Made by a program: the position numbers and the translations under genes. The notes beneath the pieces were generated by a model that saw nothing but the letters and a program-made list of their open reading frames with translations, searched no databases and was not told where the DNA came from. From Streptomyces sp. JB150 (GTDB taxonomy: Bacteria; Actinomycetota; Actinomycetes; Streptomycetales; Streptomycetaceae), in contig NZ_CP049780.1 of assembly GCF_011193355.1 (NCBI RefSeq), forward strand, positions 755,686 to 819,685: a DNA stretch of 64,000 nt. Direction: 5' to 3'. Below are positions 50,511 through 58,684 of this stretch, piece by piece; the first letter of the stretch is position 1; every line of letters begins with the position of its first letter.

Positions 50511-50771
50511 ATGCAGCAGGACAAGCACCCCGACTACCACCCCGTCGTCTTCCGTGACCGGGCCGCCGGCTACGCCTTCCTGACCCGGTCCACCGCGACC
50601 AGCGACCAGACCATCGAATGGGACGACGGCGAGACCTACCCGGTGGTGGACGTGGAGATCTCCTCCGAGAGCCACCCCTTCTACACCGGCAAGGCCCGCA
50701 CGGTGGACACCGAGGGCCGCATAGCCCGCTTCGAGCGGCGCTACGGCGAGGGCACTCGCCCGCAGGGCTGA
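50511..50771 (+). CDS. rpmE2: 50S ribosomal protein L31 type B (zinc-independent)
   Basis: An 86-residue alternative L31. It begins [20 protein letters not shown] and has the type B pattern [22 protein letters not shown] and SHPFYTG, ending ARFERRYG. It contains no Cys, so it is a C-minus form that can replace zinc-binding L31 on the ribosome when zinc is scarce. In Streptomyces such genes are known Zur targets, but I see no Zur-type palindrome in the 51-base gap upstream; regulation may lie ahead of the DUF5709 gene. Confidence 0.93.
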   Translation: MQQDKHPDYHPVVFRDRAAGYAFLTRSTATSDQTIEWDDGETYPVVDVEISSESHPFYTGKARTVDTEGRIARFERRYGEGTRPQG

Positions 50772-50814
50772 TCCCGCCGGCCGGCATCGGTGCGCCGAAC
50801 GGCAACGGCCCTGC

Positions 50815-50833
50815 GGGCGGCAACGGGCCGCCC
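50815..50833. terminator. Hairpin between convergent rpmE2 and hydrolase genes
   Basis: GGGCGGC (50815-50821) pairs with GCCGCCC (50827-50833) around AACGG in the 74-base convergent gap. Short, GC-only stem. Confidence 0.45.
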
Positions 50834-50845
50834 GTGGCGCGGCGC

Positions 50846-51640
50846 TCAGATCACATTGAGCGCGGCCGCCCCGCCCACTCCCCCGAGCAGCATGAACGCC
50901 GGCATCAGCACCTTCAGCTCCACCCAGCCGCCCGCCCGGAACCGCATGGCCCTCGGCGGGCCGACCGGGTACCAGCGCTTGCGTCCCACCGGGATCGGCC
51001 ACAGGATCGGGCAGCCCGACACCGTCAGCGCGTCCCCGATGTCGTGCACCAGCGCGCCCAGCACCACCGGCAGTCCGAGCCACAGGTACTCCTGCCCCGG
51101 CGCCGAGAACAGCCAGTCCGCCCCGTTGCCCGGTTTGTCCAGGATCCCGGCGATGATCCACGCGCTGGTCGCGGCCAGCAGCCACACCAGGACGTCGCTG
51201 CTGGAGCCGCGCGTCGCCCGCCACAGCAGGCCCTCGATCGCCAGCACCATGTGCACGAAGAGGATCGCGAGCACCGCCCAGCGCTCCCCCGTGATCGCCA
51301 GCACCGAGGTGCCGCCACCGATCAGCACCGCCCACAGCCAGGTGTGCGTCAAGGTGCGGTGCCCGCCGGAGCGCCGCGGGTCGCCCTGCTTCCTGGTGGC
51401 CTTGTAGACGGCGTACGAGAGCTTGTCCACGATCTCGCACAGGCCCCGCGAGAGGGGGCCGAAGGCCCGCGAGATGGTCGCGGCCTTGTGGTCGAGGTCG
51501 GGGGCGAGCGCGGCACCCGCGCAGATCAGGGCGCCCGCCAGCAGCACCGGCCACGGCATGGCGTGCCCCGCCGCCGCGGCGGCCGCTCCGACGCCGAGCC
51601 AGGCGGCGGCTCCGGAGAGTGAGTGTGCTGGTCCCATCAT
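50846..51640 (-). CDS. YdjM-like membrane metal-dependent hydrolase
   Basis: A 264-residue integral membrane protein. It starts MGPAHSLSGAAAWLG with the conserved H, then APDLDHKAAT and the family hallmark GGHRTLTHTWL (H-R-x-x-T-H), and later LGALVHDIGDALTVSG. The His/Asp set is a probable metal site among six to seven TM helices. The E. coli relative YdjM is LexA-controlled and of unknown function. ATG at 51638-51640 with an adjacent second ATG. Divergent from the helicase gene. Confidence 0.85.
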   Translation of the reverse strand: MMGPAHSLSGAAAWLGVGAAAAAAGHAMPWPVLLAGALICAGAALAPDLDHKAATISRAFGPLSRGLCEIVDKLSYAVYKATRKQGDPRRSGGHRTLTHTWLWAVLIGGGTSVLAITGERWAVLAILFVHMVLAIEGLLWRATRGSSSDVLVWLLAATSAWIIAGILDKPGNGADWLFSAPGQEYLWLGLPVVLGALVHDIGDALTVSGCPILWPIPVGRKRWYPVGPPRAMRFRAGGWVELKVLMPAFMLLGGVGGAAALNVI

Positions 51641-51785
51641 CGCCGCTGTCCGCCCCGTTCCTCGTCCGCCGCTGTCCAGTTGACCGCGTGTGCTGATGCC
51701 ACGTCGGCGACACAGCGTAGCGTTCGCGATCTTCGTACGGGCATCCGATTGCCGCATCGGGCGGGAGGCCAGGCAAGATGGGGGC

Positions 51786-54299
51786 GTGACCCTCATCGAT
51801 CAGCTGCCGCCGACCGCCGACCCCGACGCCCTGTACGAAGCCTTCGAGTCGTGGACTCAGGAGCGCGGCCTCACCCTCTATCCCCACCAGGAGGAGGCGC
51901 TGATCGAGGTGGTCTCCGGGGCGAACGTGATCGTCTCGACGCCGACCGGCTCCGGCAAGAGCATGATCGCCGCCGGCGCGCACTTCGCCGCGCTCGCCCG
52001 CGACGAGGTCACCTTCTACACCGCTCCGATCAAGGCGCTGGTCTCGGAGAAGTTCTTCGAGCTGTGCAAGCTCTTCGGCACCGAGAACGTCGGCATGCTG
52101 ACCGGCGACGCCTCGGTCAACGCGGACGCCCCGGTCATCTGCTGCACCGCCGAGGTGCTCGCCTCCATCGCGCTGCGCGACGGCAAGGACGCGGACGTCG
52201 GCCAGGTCGTCATGGACGAGTTCCACTTCTACGCCGAGCCGGACCGCGGCTGGGCCTGGCAGATCCCGATCCTCGAGCTGCCGCAGGCGCAGTTCATCCT
52301 GATGTCGGCCACGCTCGGCGACGTTTCCATGTTCGAGAAGGACCTGACCCGGCGCACCGGCCGCCCGACCTCGGTGGTCCGCTCGGCGACCCGACCGGTC
52401 CCGCTCTCCTACGAGTACCGGCGCACCCCGCTCACCGAGACGCTGACCGAGCTGCTTCAGACCCAGCAGGCGCCGGTTTACATCGTGCACTTCACCCAGG
52501 CGCAGGCGGTGGAGCGGGCGCAGGCGCTGATGAGCATCAACATGTGCTCGAAGGAGGAGAAGGAGCGGATCGCCGAGCTGATCGGCAACTTCCGCTTCAC
52601 CACCAAGTTCGGCCGCAACCTCTCCCGTTACGTACGGCACGGCATCGGTGTGCACCACGCCGGCATGCTGCCCAAGTACCGGCGTCTGGTGGAGAAACTG
52701 GCCCAGGCCGGCCTGCTGAAGGTGATCTGCGGTACCGACACGCTCGGCGTGGGCGTCAACGTGCCCATCCGCACCGTGCTGTTCACGGCGCTGACCAAGT
52801 ACGACGGCAGCCGCGTGCGCACTCTGCGGGCGCGCGAGTTCCACCAGATCGCGGGCCGCGCGGGACGCGCCGGTTTCGACACGGCCGGTTTCGTCGTCGC
52901 CCAGGCTCCCGAGCACGTCATCGAGAACGAGAAGGCGCTCGCCAAGGCGGGCGACGACCCGAAGAAGCGCCGCAAGGTGGTCCGCAAGAAGGCGCCCGAG
53001 GGTTTTGTGGCGTGGTCGGAGGACACTTTCGAGAAGCTGATCGCCTCGGAGCCGGAGCCGCTGACGTCGCGCTTCCGGGTGACCCACACCATGCTGCTGT
53101 CGGTGATCGCGCGCCCCGGCAACGCCTTCGAGGCGATGCGCCGGCTGCTGGAGGACAATCACGAGCCGCGCAAGCAGCAGCTGCGGCACATCCGGCGGGC
53201 CATCGCGATCTACCGCTCGCTGCTGGACGGCGGCATCATCGAGAAGCTGGACAAGCCGGACGCGGAGGGCCGGATCGTCCGGCTCACCGTCGACCTCCAG
53301 CAGGACTTCGCGCTCAACCAGCCGCTGTCCACCTTCGCGCTCGCCGCGTTCGAGCTGCTGGACCCGGAGTCGCCGTCGTACGCGCTGGACATGGTGTCCG
53401 TCGTGGAGTCCACGCTGGACGACCCCCGGCAGATCCTCGCCGCGCAGCAGAACAAGGCGCGCGGTGAGGCCGTGGCCGCGATGAAGGCGGACGGGGTCGA
53501 GTACGAGGAGCGCATGGAGCGTCTCCAGGACATCACCTACCCGAAGCCGCTGGAGGAACTGCTCTCCCACGCGTACAACACGTACCGCAAGAGCCACCCC
53601 TGGGTCGGTGACCATCCGCTGTCGCCGAAGTCGGTCGTCCGCGACATGTACGAGCGGGCGATGTCCTTCACGGAGCTGGTGTCCTACTACGAACTGGCCC
53701 GCACCGAGGGCATCGTGCTGCGCTACCTGGCCAGCGCGTACAAGGCGCTCGACCACACCGTGCCCGACGATCTGAAGTCCGAGGATCTGCAGGACCTGAT
53801 CGAGTGGCTCGGCGAGATGGTCCGCCAGGTCGACTCCAGCCTCCTCGACGAGTGGGAGCAGCTGGCCAACCCCGAGGAGATGACCGCCGAGGAGGCCCAG
53901 GAGAAGGCCGACCAGGTCAAGCCGGTCACCACCAACGCGCGAGCCTTCCGCGTCCTGGTGCGCAACGCGATGTTCCGCCGGGTCGAGCTGGCCGCCCTCG
54001 ACCAGGTCGAGGAGCTGGGCGAGCTGGACGCGGAGTCCGGCTGGGACGCCGAGGCCTGGGGCGAGGCGATGGACAAGTACTGGGACGAGTACGAGGAGCT
54101 GGGCACCGGCCCGGACGCGCGCGGCCCCAAGCTGCTGATCATCGAGGAGGAGCCGCAGAACGGCCTGTGGCGCGTCCGGCAGATCTTCGACGACCCGAAC
54201 GGCGATCACGACTGGGGCATCAGCGCGGAGGTCGACCTCGCCGCCTCCGACGCGGAAGGCCGCGCCGTGATCCGTGTGACCGACGTCGGCCAGCTGTGA
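51786..54299 (+). CDS. Large DExH-box RNA/DNA helicase
   Basis: An 837-residue Ski2-like superfamily 2 helicase. Motif I is STPTGSGKS (Lys58), motif II DEFH (Asp144), motif III MSATLG and motif VI QIAGRAGRAG. The region after about residue 430 is helical and acidic with KKRRKVVRKK, and ends in an SnoaL/NTF2-like or DUF3516-type segment (PKLLIIEEEPQNGLWRVRQI). A role in RNA turnover or ribosome quality control is likely from family. GTG at 51786 with GATGGGGG ahead. TesB follows after 19 bases, so they share a transcript. Confidence 0.92.
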   Translation: MTLIDQLPPTADPDALYEAFESWTQERGLTLYPHQEEALIEVVSGANVIVSTPTGSGKSMIAAGAHFAALARDEVTFYTAPIKALVSEKFFELCKLFGTENVGMLTGDASVNADAPVICCTAEVLASIALRDGKDADVGQVVMDEFHFYAEPDRGWAWQIPILELPQAQFILMSATLGDVSMFEKDLTRRTGRPTSVVRSATRPVPLSYEYRRTPLTETLTELLQTQQAPVYIVHFTQAQAVERAQALMSINMCSKEEKERIAELIGNFRFTTKFGRNLSRYVRHGIGVHHAGMLPKYRRLVEKLAQAGLLKVICGTDTLGVGVNVPIRTVLFTALTKYDGSRVRTLRAREFHQIAGRAGRAGFDTAGFVVAQAPEHVIENEKALAKAGDDPKKRRKVVRKKAPEGFVAWSEDTFEKLIASEPEPLTSRFRVTHTMLLSVIARPGNAFEAMRRLLEDNHEPRKQQLRHIRRAIAIYRSLLDGGIIEKLDKPDAEGRIVRLTVDLQQDFALNQPLSTFALAAFELLDPESPSYALDMVSVVESTLDDPRQILAAQQNKARGEAVAAMKADGVEYEERMERLQDITYPKPLEELLSHAYNTYRKSHPWVGDHPLSPKSVVRDMYERAMSFTELVSYYELARTEGIVLRYLASAYKALDHTVPDDLKSEDLQDLIEWLGEMVRQVDSSLLDEWEQLANPEEMTAEEAQEKADQVKPVTTNARAFRVLVRNAMFRRVELAALDQVEELGELDAESGWDAEAWGEAMDKYWDEYEELGTGPDARGPKLLIIEEEPQNGLWRVRQIFDDPNGDHDWGISAEVDLAASDAEGRAVIRVTDVGQL

Positions 54300-54318
54300 G
54301 CACAGGAGAAAGACACCC

Positions 54319-55185
54319 ATGACGAACCCGGCCGAGAGACTGGTCGACCTGCTCGACCTGGAGCAGATCGAGGTCAACATCTTCCGTGGCCGCAGCCCCG
54401 ACGAGTCCCTGCAGCGGGTCTTCGGCGGCCAGGTGGCCGGCCAGGCCCTGGTCGCCGCCGGGCGCACCACGGAGGGCGACCGCCCGGTGCACTCGCTGCA
54501 CGCGTACTTCCTGCGCCCGGGTCGGCCCGGTGTGCCGATCGTGTACCAGGTGGAACGGGTCCGCGACGGGCGGTCCTTCACGACCCGCCGGGTCACGGCC
54601 GTGCAGCAGGGCCGCACGATCTTCAATCTCACCGCCTCCTTTCACCAGCCTGAGCAGGGGAGCTTCGAGCACCAGCTGCCGCCGGCCCGGAAGGTCCCGG
54701 ACCCCGAGTCGCTGCCGACGGTCACCGACGAGATCCGCGAGCATCTGGGCGCGCTGCCCGAGCAGTTGGAGCGGATGGCGCGCCGTCAGCCCTTCGACAT
54801 CCGCTATGTGGACCGGCTGCGCTGGAAGCCCGAGGAGATCGAGGGCGCGGAGCCGCGCAGCGCGGTGTGGATGCGGGCGGTCGGGCCGCTCGGCGACGAC
54901 CCGCTGGTTCACACCTGTGCCCTGACGTACGCCAGCGACATGACCCTCCTGGACGCCGTGCGCATTCCGGTGGAGCCCTTGTGGGGCCCGCGCGGCTTCG
55001 ACATGGCGTCGCTGGACCACGCGATGTGGTTCCACCGGCCGTTCCGCGCGGACGAGTGGTTCCTGTACGACCAGGAGTCGCCGATCGCGACGGGCGGCCG
55101 GGGTCTGGCGCGTGGACGGATCTACGACGTGGAGGGGCGCCTGCTGGTGTCCGTCGTCCAGGAAGGGCTCTTCCGCGCGCTGTAG
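54319..55185 (+). CDS. tesB: Acyl-CoA thioesterase II
   Basis: A 288-residue double-hotdog thioesterase that hydrolyses acyl-CoA to free acid and CoA. N-terminal hotdog: RVFGGQVAGQALVAAGRT and HSLHAYFLRPG; C-terminal hotdog: ALTYASDMTLLD with the catalytic Asp and Thr, and the late Gln in VVQEGLF, as in E. coli TesB (Asp-Gln-Thr). Length matches the family. ATG at 54319 follows AGGAGA. Converges on the DUF6397 gene with a single base between stops. Confidence 0.95.
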   Translation: MTNPAERLVDLLDLEQIEVNIFRGRSPDESLQRVFGGQVAGQALVAAGRTTEGDRPVHSLHAYFLRPGRPGVPIVYQVERVRDGRSFTTRRVTAVQQGRTIFNLTASFHQPEQGSFEHQLPPARKVPDPESLPTVTDEIREHLGALPEQLERMARRQPFDIRYVDRLRWKPEEIEGAEPRSAVWMRAVGPLGDDPLVHTCALTYASDMTLLDAVRIPVEPLWGPRGFDMASLDHAMWFHRPFRADEWFLYDQESPIATGGRGLARGRIYDVEGRLLVSVVQEGLFRAL

Positions 55186-55186
55186 C

Positions 55187-56416
55187 TCACGAGCTTCTGC
55201 CGCGCAGCCACCCCAGCAGGCCTCGTGAGCGTCGCTCCGACCGGAGCTGCCGCGTCGTCTCCCGCTGCCGCCCCGGCCCGCACCGCCGGCCCGGGTCGGA
55301 CTGCCGACTGGGCTGTCGGCCCGGATCGGACTGCCGGCTGGGGTGGGGCTGCCGTTCCGCGCCGAGTGGACGACGCTGCGGTGCCCGTCCCGGTGGCGCC
55401 TCCTCGGTGTCGGTCGGGTGCGGGCGGGCCCAGTGCGGTGCCGGCCGGTCGGCGCGCCCTGGCTGCCCAGGTGCGGGGTGTGAAGGCAGCCAGGCGTGCG
55501 GGACGGCCGCGCCTGGTGCGGAGAGGGTGGAAGGAGACGCGGGCTCGGGCGCAGGCGTGACGAGCCGCAACGCGGGGCCCGGGGCCGACGGGGGCGCAGC
55601 GTCTGAGGCGGACGGTGACCGTCGTAGCGCCGGGCGTGGTGCCGGACGGTGGGCGCGGGCCTCCTCCAGGGACCGGGTCAGCTCGGCCCGCAGCCAGGCG
55701 ACCTCGTCCGCATCGTCCGCCGTCGCGATCGTCGCGGCGAGCCGGGCTGCCGACGACCCCGGGGCGCTCTGGGCGGGGGGACCGGGCCGGAAGCGGTTCA
55801 CGTGGGCGCGCTCATAGGGGTCCTTGACCAGTTCCGCGATCCGGACGGGGTCGAGGAGCGCGGCAACCGCACCGGCCCGCTCCCAGGGATCCTTGGCCCG
55901 CCGCAGCAGGAACCCCAGGTGACGGACCCTCCAGTTGCGGGGGCGCAGATCGAGCCCGGCGTCCAGCTGCTCGCGCAGTCCTGCGGGCATACGGCCCTTC
56001 ATCAGCGGCGCGTGCTTCTCGTCCGCGGCGAACTGCTGCAGCTCGTCGGCGAGGTAGAGCCAGACGACGGCTCGGTAGCGGTTGACGAAAAAGCGGACCG
56101 GCGTGACGAGCCCCAGGCGGGCGAGGCGGGTGAACCGGGTGTCCGTCACGCCCACGAGGGCCGCCGCGTCCCGGGTCCCGACCGTGCGCAGGCTGTCGAG
56201 GAGCGCTTCCGGGAAGCCCTCCGCCGAGCGGATCCGGTCGACTTCCGCGCGAGGGACCATCCTGCGTCCTCCGCCTCCCTCGTGGGGCACGGTGCGGATG
56301 CGGCCGAGGTTCACCGCGAGATCGAACTCCGTGCGCTTCAAACCGAGTTCGCGGGCGGCCCGGCCCGGCGTCATGGTGAGGTGGTGGTCCGGTGACGTGA
56401 TGGTGCTGCCTGACAT
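55187..56416 (-). CDS. DUF6397 family protein with HTH-like start
   Basis: A 409-residue protein. The conserved N-terminal 200 residues begin with a MerR/excisionase-like element (MTPGRAARELGLKRTEFDLA then GRIRTVP) and a second one (GTRDAAALVGVTDTRFTRLA), then DPWERAGAVAALLDPVRIAE. This suggests DNA or RNA binding. The C-terminal half is Pro/Ala/Arg-rich and disordered, with repeated RQSDPGRQ units, and ends RRSRGLLGWLRGRSS. The start ATG at 56414-56416 follows GGGGGAG. Function unknown; the family is restricted to Streptomyces relatives. Confidence 0.75.
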   Translation of the reverse strand: MSGSTITSPDHHLTMTPGRAARELGLKRTEFDLAVNLGRIRTVPHEGGGGRRMVPRAEVDRIRSAEGFPEALLDSLRTVGTRDAAALVGVTDTRFTRLARLGLVTPVRFFVNRYRAVVWLYLADELQQFAADEKHAPLMKGRMPAGLREQLDAGLDLRPRNWRVRHLGFLLRRAKDPWERAGAVAALLDPVRIAELVKDPYERAHVNRFRPGPPAQSAPGSSAARLAATIATADDADEVAWLRAELTRSLEEARAHRPAPRPALRRSPSASDAAPPSAPGPALRLVTPAPEPASPSTLSAPGAAVPHAWLPSHPAPGQPGRADRPAPHWARPHPTDTEEAPPGRAPQRRPLGAERQPHPSRQSDPGRQPSRQSDPGRRCGPGRQRETTRQLRSERRSRGLLGWLRGRSS

Positions 56417-56542
56417 GTCGGTCTCCCCCCGTGGAGTCGTGCGCTCACGCTCCGTGCGTTCGCGGTGACACCAACGTAACCGGTCCCGCCGACAGCGCGC
56501 TGAGCCTGTGGATAACTCCACGGGGGATGACGAACGTACAGG

Positions 56543-56956
56543 TCAGAGGTCGGCGGAAGAGGTGTGCTCCGGGCGGCGGGCGTCCACGCCGAGGTGTTCG
56601 CCCACCCGGTTGACCAGCAGGGTCATCTCGTAGCCGATCTGGCCGATGTCGGCCTCGGCGCCGCTGAGCACGCACAGACAGCTGCCGCTGCCCGCCGCGG
56701 TCACGAACAGCACCGCGTCGTCGAACTCGACCATCGTCTGCCGGACACTGCCCGCGCCGAAGTGCCGCCCCGAGCCCTTGGCCAGGCTGTGCAACCCGGA
56801 GGCGACGGCGGCCAGATGCTCGGCGTCCTCGCGTCGCAGTCCCGTGCTGGCTCCCGTCACCAGCCCGTCGTTGGACAGGACGAGTGCGTGCCGCACATGT
56901 TCGACACGCTCGGTCAGGTCGTCCAGCAGCCAGCCAAGTCCCTGGTTGTGCGCCAT
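56543..56956 (-). CDS. Roadblock/LC7 domain protein (CvnB-like)
   Basis: A 137-residue roadblock domain protein like the second gene of Streptomyces conservons. It starts GLGWLLDDLTERVEHVRHAL and has VLSNDGLVTGASTGL, HLAAVASGLHSLAKGSGRHF and the closing MTLLVNRVGEHLG. In full conservons it sits between a sensor kinase (CvnA) and DUF742 plus GTPase genes (CvnC, CvnD) and would regulate the GTPase. Here it stands alone: DUF6397 lies downstream, and only a broken GTPase fragment survives about 0.5 kb away on the same strand. ATG at 56954-56956. Confidence 0.88.
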   Translation of the reverse strand: MAHNQGLGWLLDDLTERVEHVRHALVLSNDGLVTGASTGLRREDAEHLAAVASGLHSLAKGSGRHFGAGSVRQTMVEFDDAVLFVTAAGSGSCLCVLSGAEADIGQIGYEMTLLVNRVGEHLGVDARRPEHTSSADL

Positions 56957-57052
56957 GTTCCGGTCTCCCCGTGTGACGTCTCCCCCGGTCCGGAGGAGAT
57001 CTCTCCGTCAGCCTTCCCCAGGACCGGCGTGCGGGCAAGGAGGATGGGCGGC

Positions 57053-57481
57053 ATGGCAGAGAAGATGACCGACGCGGAATGGCGGGAGTTCGTCTCGTAC
57101 GGCACCCGCACCGGAAAGCTGTCGACCGTCCGGCGGGACGGCAGTCCGCACGTGGCCCCCGTCTGGTTCCTGCTGGACGGGGACGAGGTGGTGTTCACGA
57201 CCGGCAAGGACAGCGTGAAGGGACGCAACCTGGCCCGCGACGGCCGGGTGGCGCTCTGTGTGGACGACGACCGTCCGCCCTACGACTACGTGGTCCTGCG
57301 GGGCCGCGCCCGGCTTTCGGAGGACCTGGACGAACTGCGGCACTGGGCCGCCCGGGTCGGGGCGCGGTACATGGGCGAGGACCGCGCCGAGGAGTTCGGG
57401 GCGCGCAACGGCGTACCCGGCGAGCTCCTGGTCCGGGTCACCATCGGCAAGGTCCTGGCGGAGAAGGGCGTGGCCGACTGA
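57053..57481 (+). CDS. PPOX-class F420-dependent oxidoreductase (FMN-binding split barrel)
   Basis: A 142-residue split-barrel protein of the pyridoxamine-oxidase-like superfamily, actinobacterial F420-binding branch. Signatures: REFVSYGTRTGKLSTVRRDG, SPHVAPVWFLLDGDEVVFTT, KGRNLARDGRVALCVDDD and PYDYVVLRGRA. It probably reduces a small molecule using F420H2. ATG 57053 was selected because AAGGAGG is nine bases upstream; an ATG at 57044 touches the ribosome site. The stop abuts a GTPase pseudogene on the other strand. Confidence 0.9.
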   Translation: MAEKMTDAEWREFVSYGTRTGKLSTVRRDGSPHVAPVWFLLDGDEVVFTTGKDSVKGRNLARDGRVALCVDDDRPPYDYVVLRGRARLSEDLDELRHWAARVGARYMGEDRAEEFGARNGVPGELLVRVTIGKVLAEKGVAD

Positions 57482-57484
57482 ATC

Positions 57485-57713
57485 GAGGGCGCGGGAGACG
57501 TCGTGGGCGCCGTACGTGCGGGCGCCGGCGAAGCAGTTGACGGCGACCCACGCACGGGATGCGCCGGCGCTCGAAGTAGTCCACCGCGGGGAAACAGTCC
57601 TCCAGGCGGCGGGTGCCGGCGAGGACGACGGCACCGAGGGCCCCCTGCGCGAGCTCGTCCCACAGGAACCACAAGCGGTCCTGCCCGGGGGTGCCGAACA
57701 GGTAGAGGGACAA
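57485..57713 (-). pseudogene. Remnant of a CvnD-type GTPase
   Basis: The minus strand reads LSLYLFGTPGQDRLWFLWDE and LGAVVLAGTRRLEDCFPAVD, then needs a frameshift to continue as AVNCFAGARTYGAHDVSRAL. This is the middle of conservon ATP/GTP-binding proteins (switch II F-G-T-P-G-Q-D-R). The P-loop N-terminus and the end are missing. Its 5' side is joined directly to an MHYT fragment. It may be the lost partner of the roadblock protein at 56543-56956. Confidence 0.75.
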
Positions 57714-57920
57714 CCCCGACCGGAGCGGTGAACACGCCGGCGCAGACGATGATCATGGCCACGAGCAGGCTGAGCACGGTCAGCGGTACGTCGTAGCGGA
57801 TCTCGGTGCCGCCGAGGGCGCGCAGCCCAGCCCGAGCGCGGCGCCGGTGCGGCCATCGCGTACGACAGCACGGGGGTCAGCCGGCCGAAGGCGGCGTGGT
57901 CGAGGTGTCCATGGCCTCGG
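57714..57920 (-). pseudogene. Remnant of an MHYT-domain sensor protein
   Basis: Minus strand: GHLDHAAFGRLTPVLSYAMA, a frameshift, then CALRALGGTEIRYDVPLTVL and SLLVAMIIVCAGVF. These are the first and a later membrane segment of MHYT sensor domains; the M-H-Y-T/M-H-F helices that should lie between are deleted. No start codon is left. It is fused to the GTPase remnant, so the locus has lost at least two deletions' worth of DNA. Confidence 0.65.
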
Positions 57921-58054
57921 GACGCTAGGGGTGCACGGGCGCACAGAGGGGGCGCACTTCGAAAGCTGTCGGGGCATGACGCACAGATGTACCTGGGCTA
58001 TCGCGTCGCGCTCGAACATGTGCACCGAGGCGTCATGCGTGCCGGTGAGAGATC
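57921..58054. promoter_or_regulatory. Upstream region of methyltransferase gene
   Basis: Non-coding; a locally less GC-rich stretch at 57955-58050 probably carries the methyltransferase promoter. Confidence 0.3.
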
Positions 58055-58663
58055 ATGCGGAACATGAGCGACGACCGCACGCACGTCCAGGAGTTCTTCA
58101 CCGCCCGCGCGGCCGACTGGGACAGCCGGTTCCCCGACGACGGTCCGGCCTACGCCGCCGCGGTCGCCGAACTGGGGCTCCGCGCGGGCGACCGCGTGCT
58201 CGACGCGGGCTGCGGCACCGGACGCGCTCTGCCGCCGCTGCGCGCGGCGGTGGGCCCGTCTGGCGTGGTGCTCGGGCTGGATCTGACACCCGCGATGCTG
58301 GAGGCCGCCGTGCGGGCCGGGAGGGACCGGCACGGCCGGCTGCTCCTCGCCGACGTGGCCGCGCTCCCCCTGCGGACGGGGTCACTGGACGCGGTCTTCG
58401 GCGCCGGTCTCATCTCCCACCTGCCCGAGCCGGACGCGAATCTGCGGGAGCTGGCGCGCGTGGTGCGCCCCGGCGGGCTGCTCGCTCTGTTCCATCCGAT
58501 CGGCCGTGCGGCGCTGGCCGCCCGGCACGGACGGCAACTCAGCGCGGACGACCTCCGCGCGGAGCCCCGTCTGCGCCCGCTGCTCGCCGCCTCGGGCTGG
58601 CGTATGACCTCGTACGTCGACGAGGACGCGCGGTTCCTGGCGCTCGCCGTACGGGAGGGTTGA
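58055..58663 (+). CDS. SAM-dependent class I methyltransferase
   Basis: A 202-residue Rossmann-fold methyltransferase. Motif I is VLDAGCGTGRALPPL, motif II VVLGLDLTPAMLEAA, the Asp-containing strand LLLADVAALPL, and motif IV-V FGAGLISHLPEPDANLRELA followed by RVVRPGGLLALF. It is close to the UbiE/Methyltransf_11 group; the substrate is not indicated. ATG at 58055 follows GGTGAGAG; a second ATG three codons later is possible. It converges on the MpaB-like gene with 21 bases between. Confidence 0.92.
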   Translation: MRNMSDDRTHVQEFFTARAADWDSRFPDDGPAYAAAVAELGLRAGDRVLDAGCGTGRALPPLRAAVGPSGVVLGLDLTPAMLEAAVRAGRDRHGRLLLADVAALPLRTGSLDAVFGAGLISHLPEPDANLRELARVVRPGGLLALFHPIGRAALAARHGRQLSADDLRAEPRLRPLLAASGWRMTSYVDEDARFLALAVREG

Positions 58664-58684
58664 GCCGCTGCGGGTCACCCGGGG

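Noticed and set aside
46777..50823. 1348-codon minus-strand open frame
   Set aside because: Shadow of the ABC exporter pair and following genes; no recognisable domain.
48948..54632. 1894-codon minus-strand open frame
   Set aside because: It lies opposite an ABC subunit, DUF5709, L31 and the DExH helicase, all with clear motifs; the translation is low-complexity shadow.
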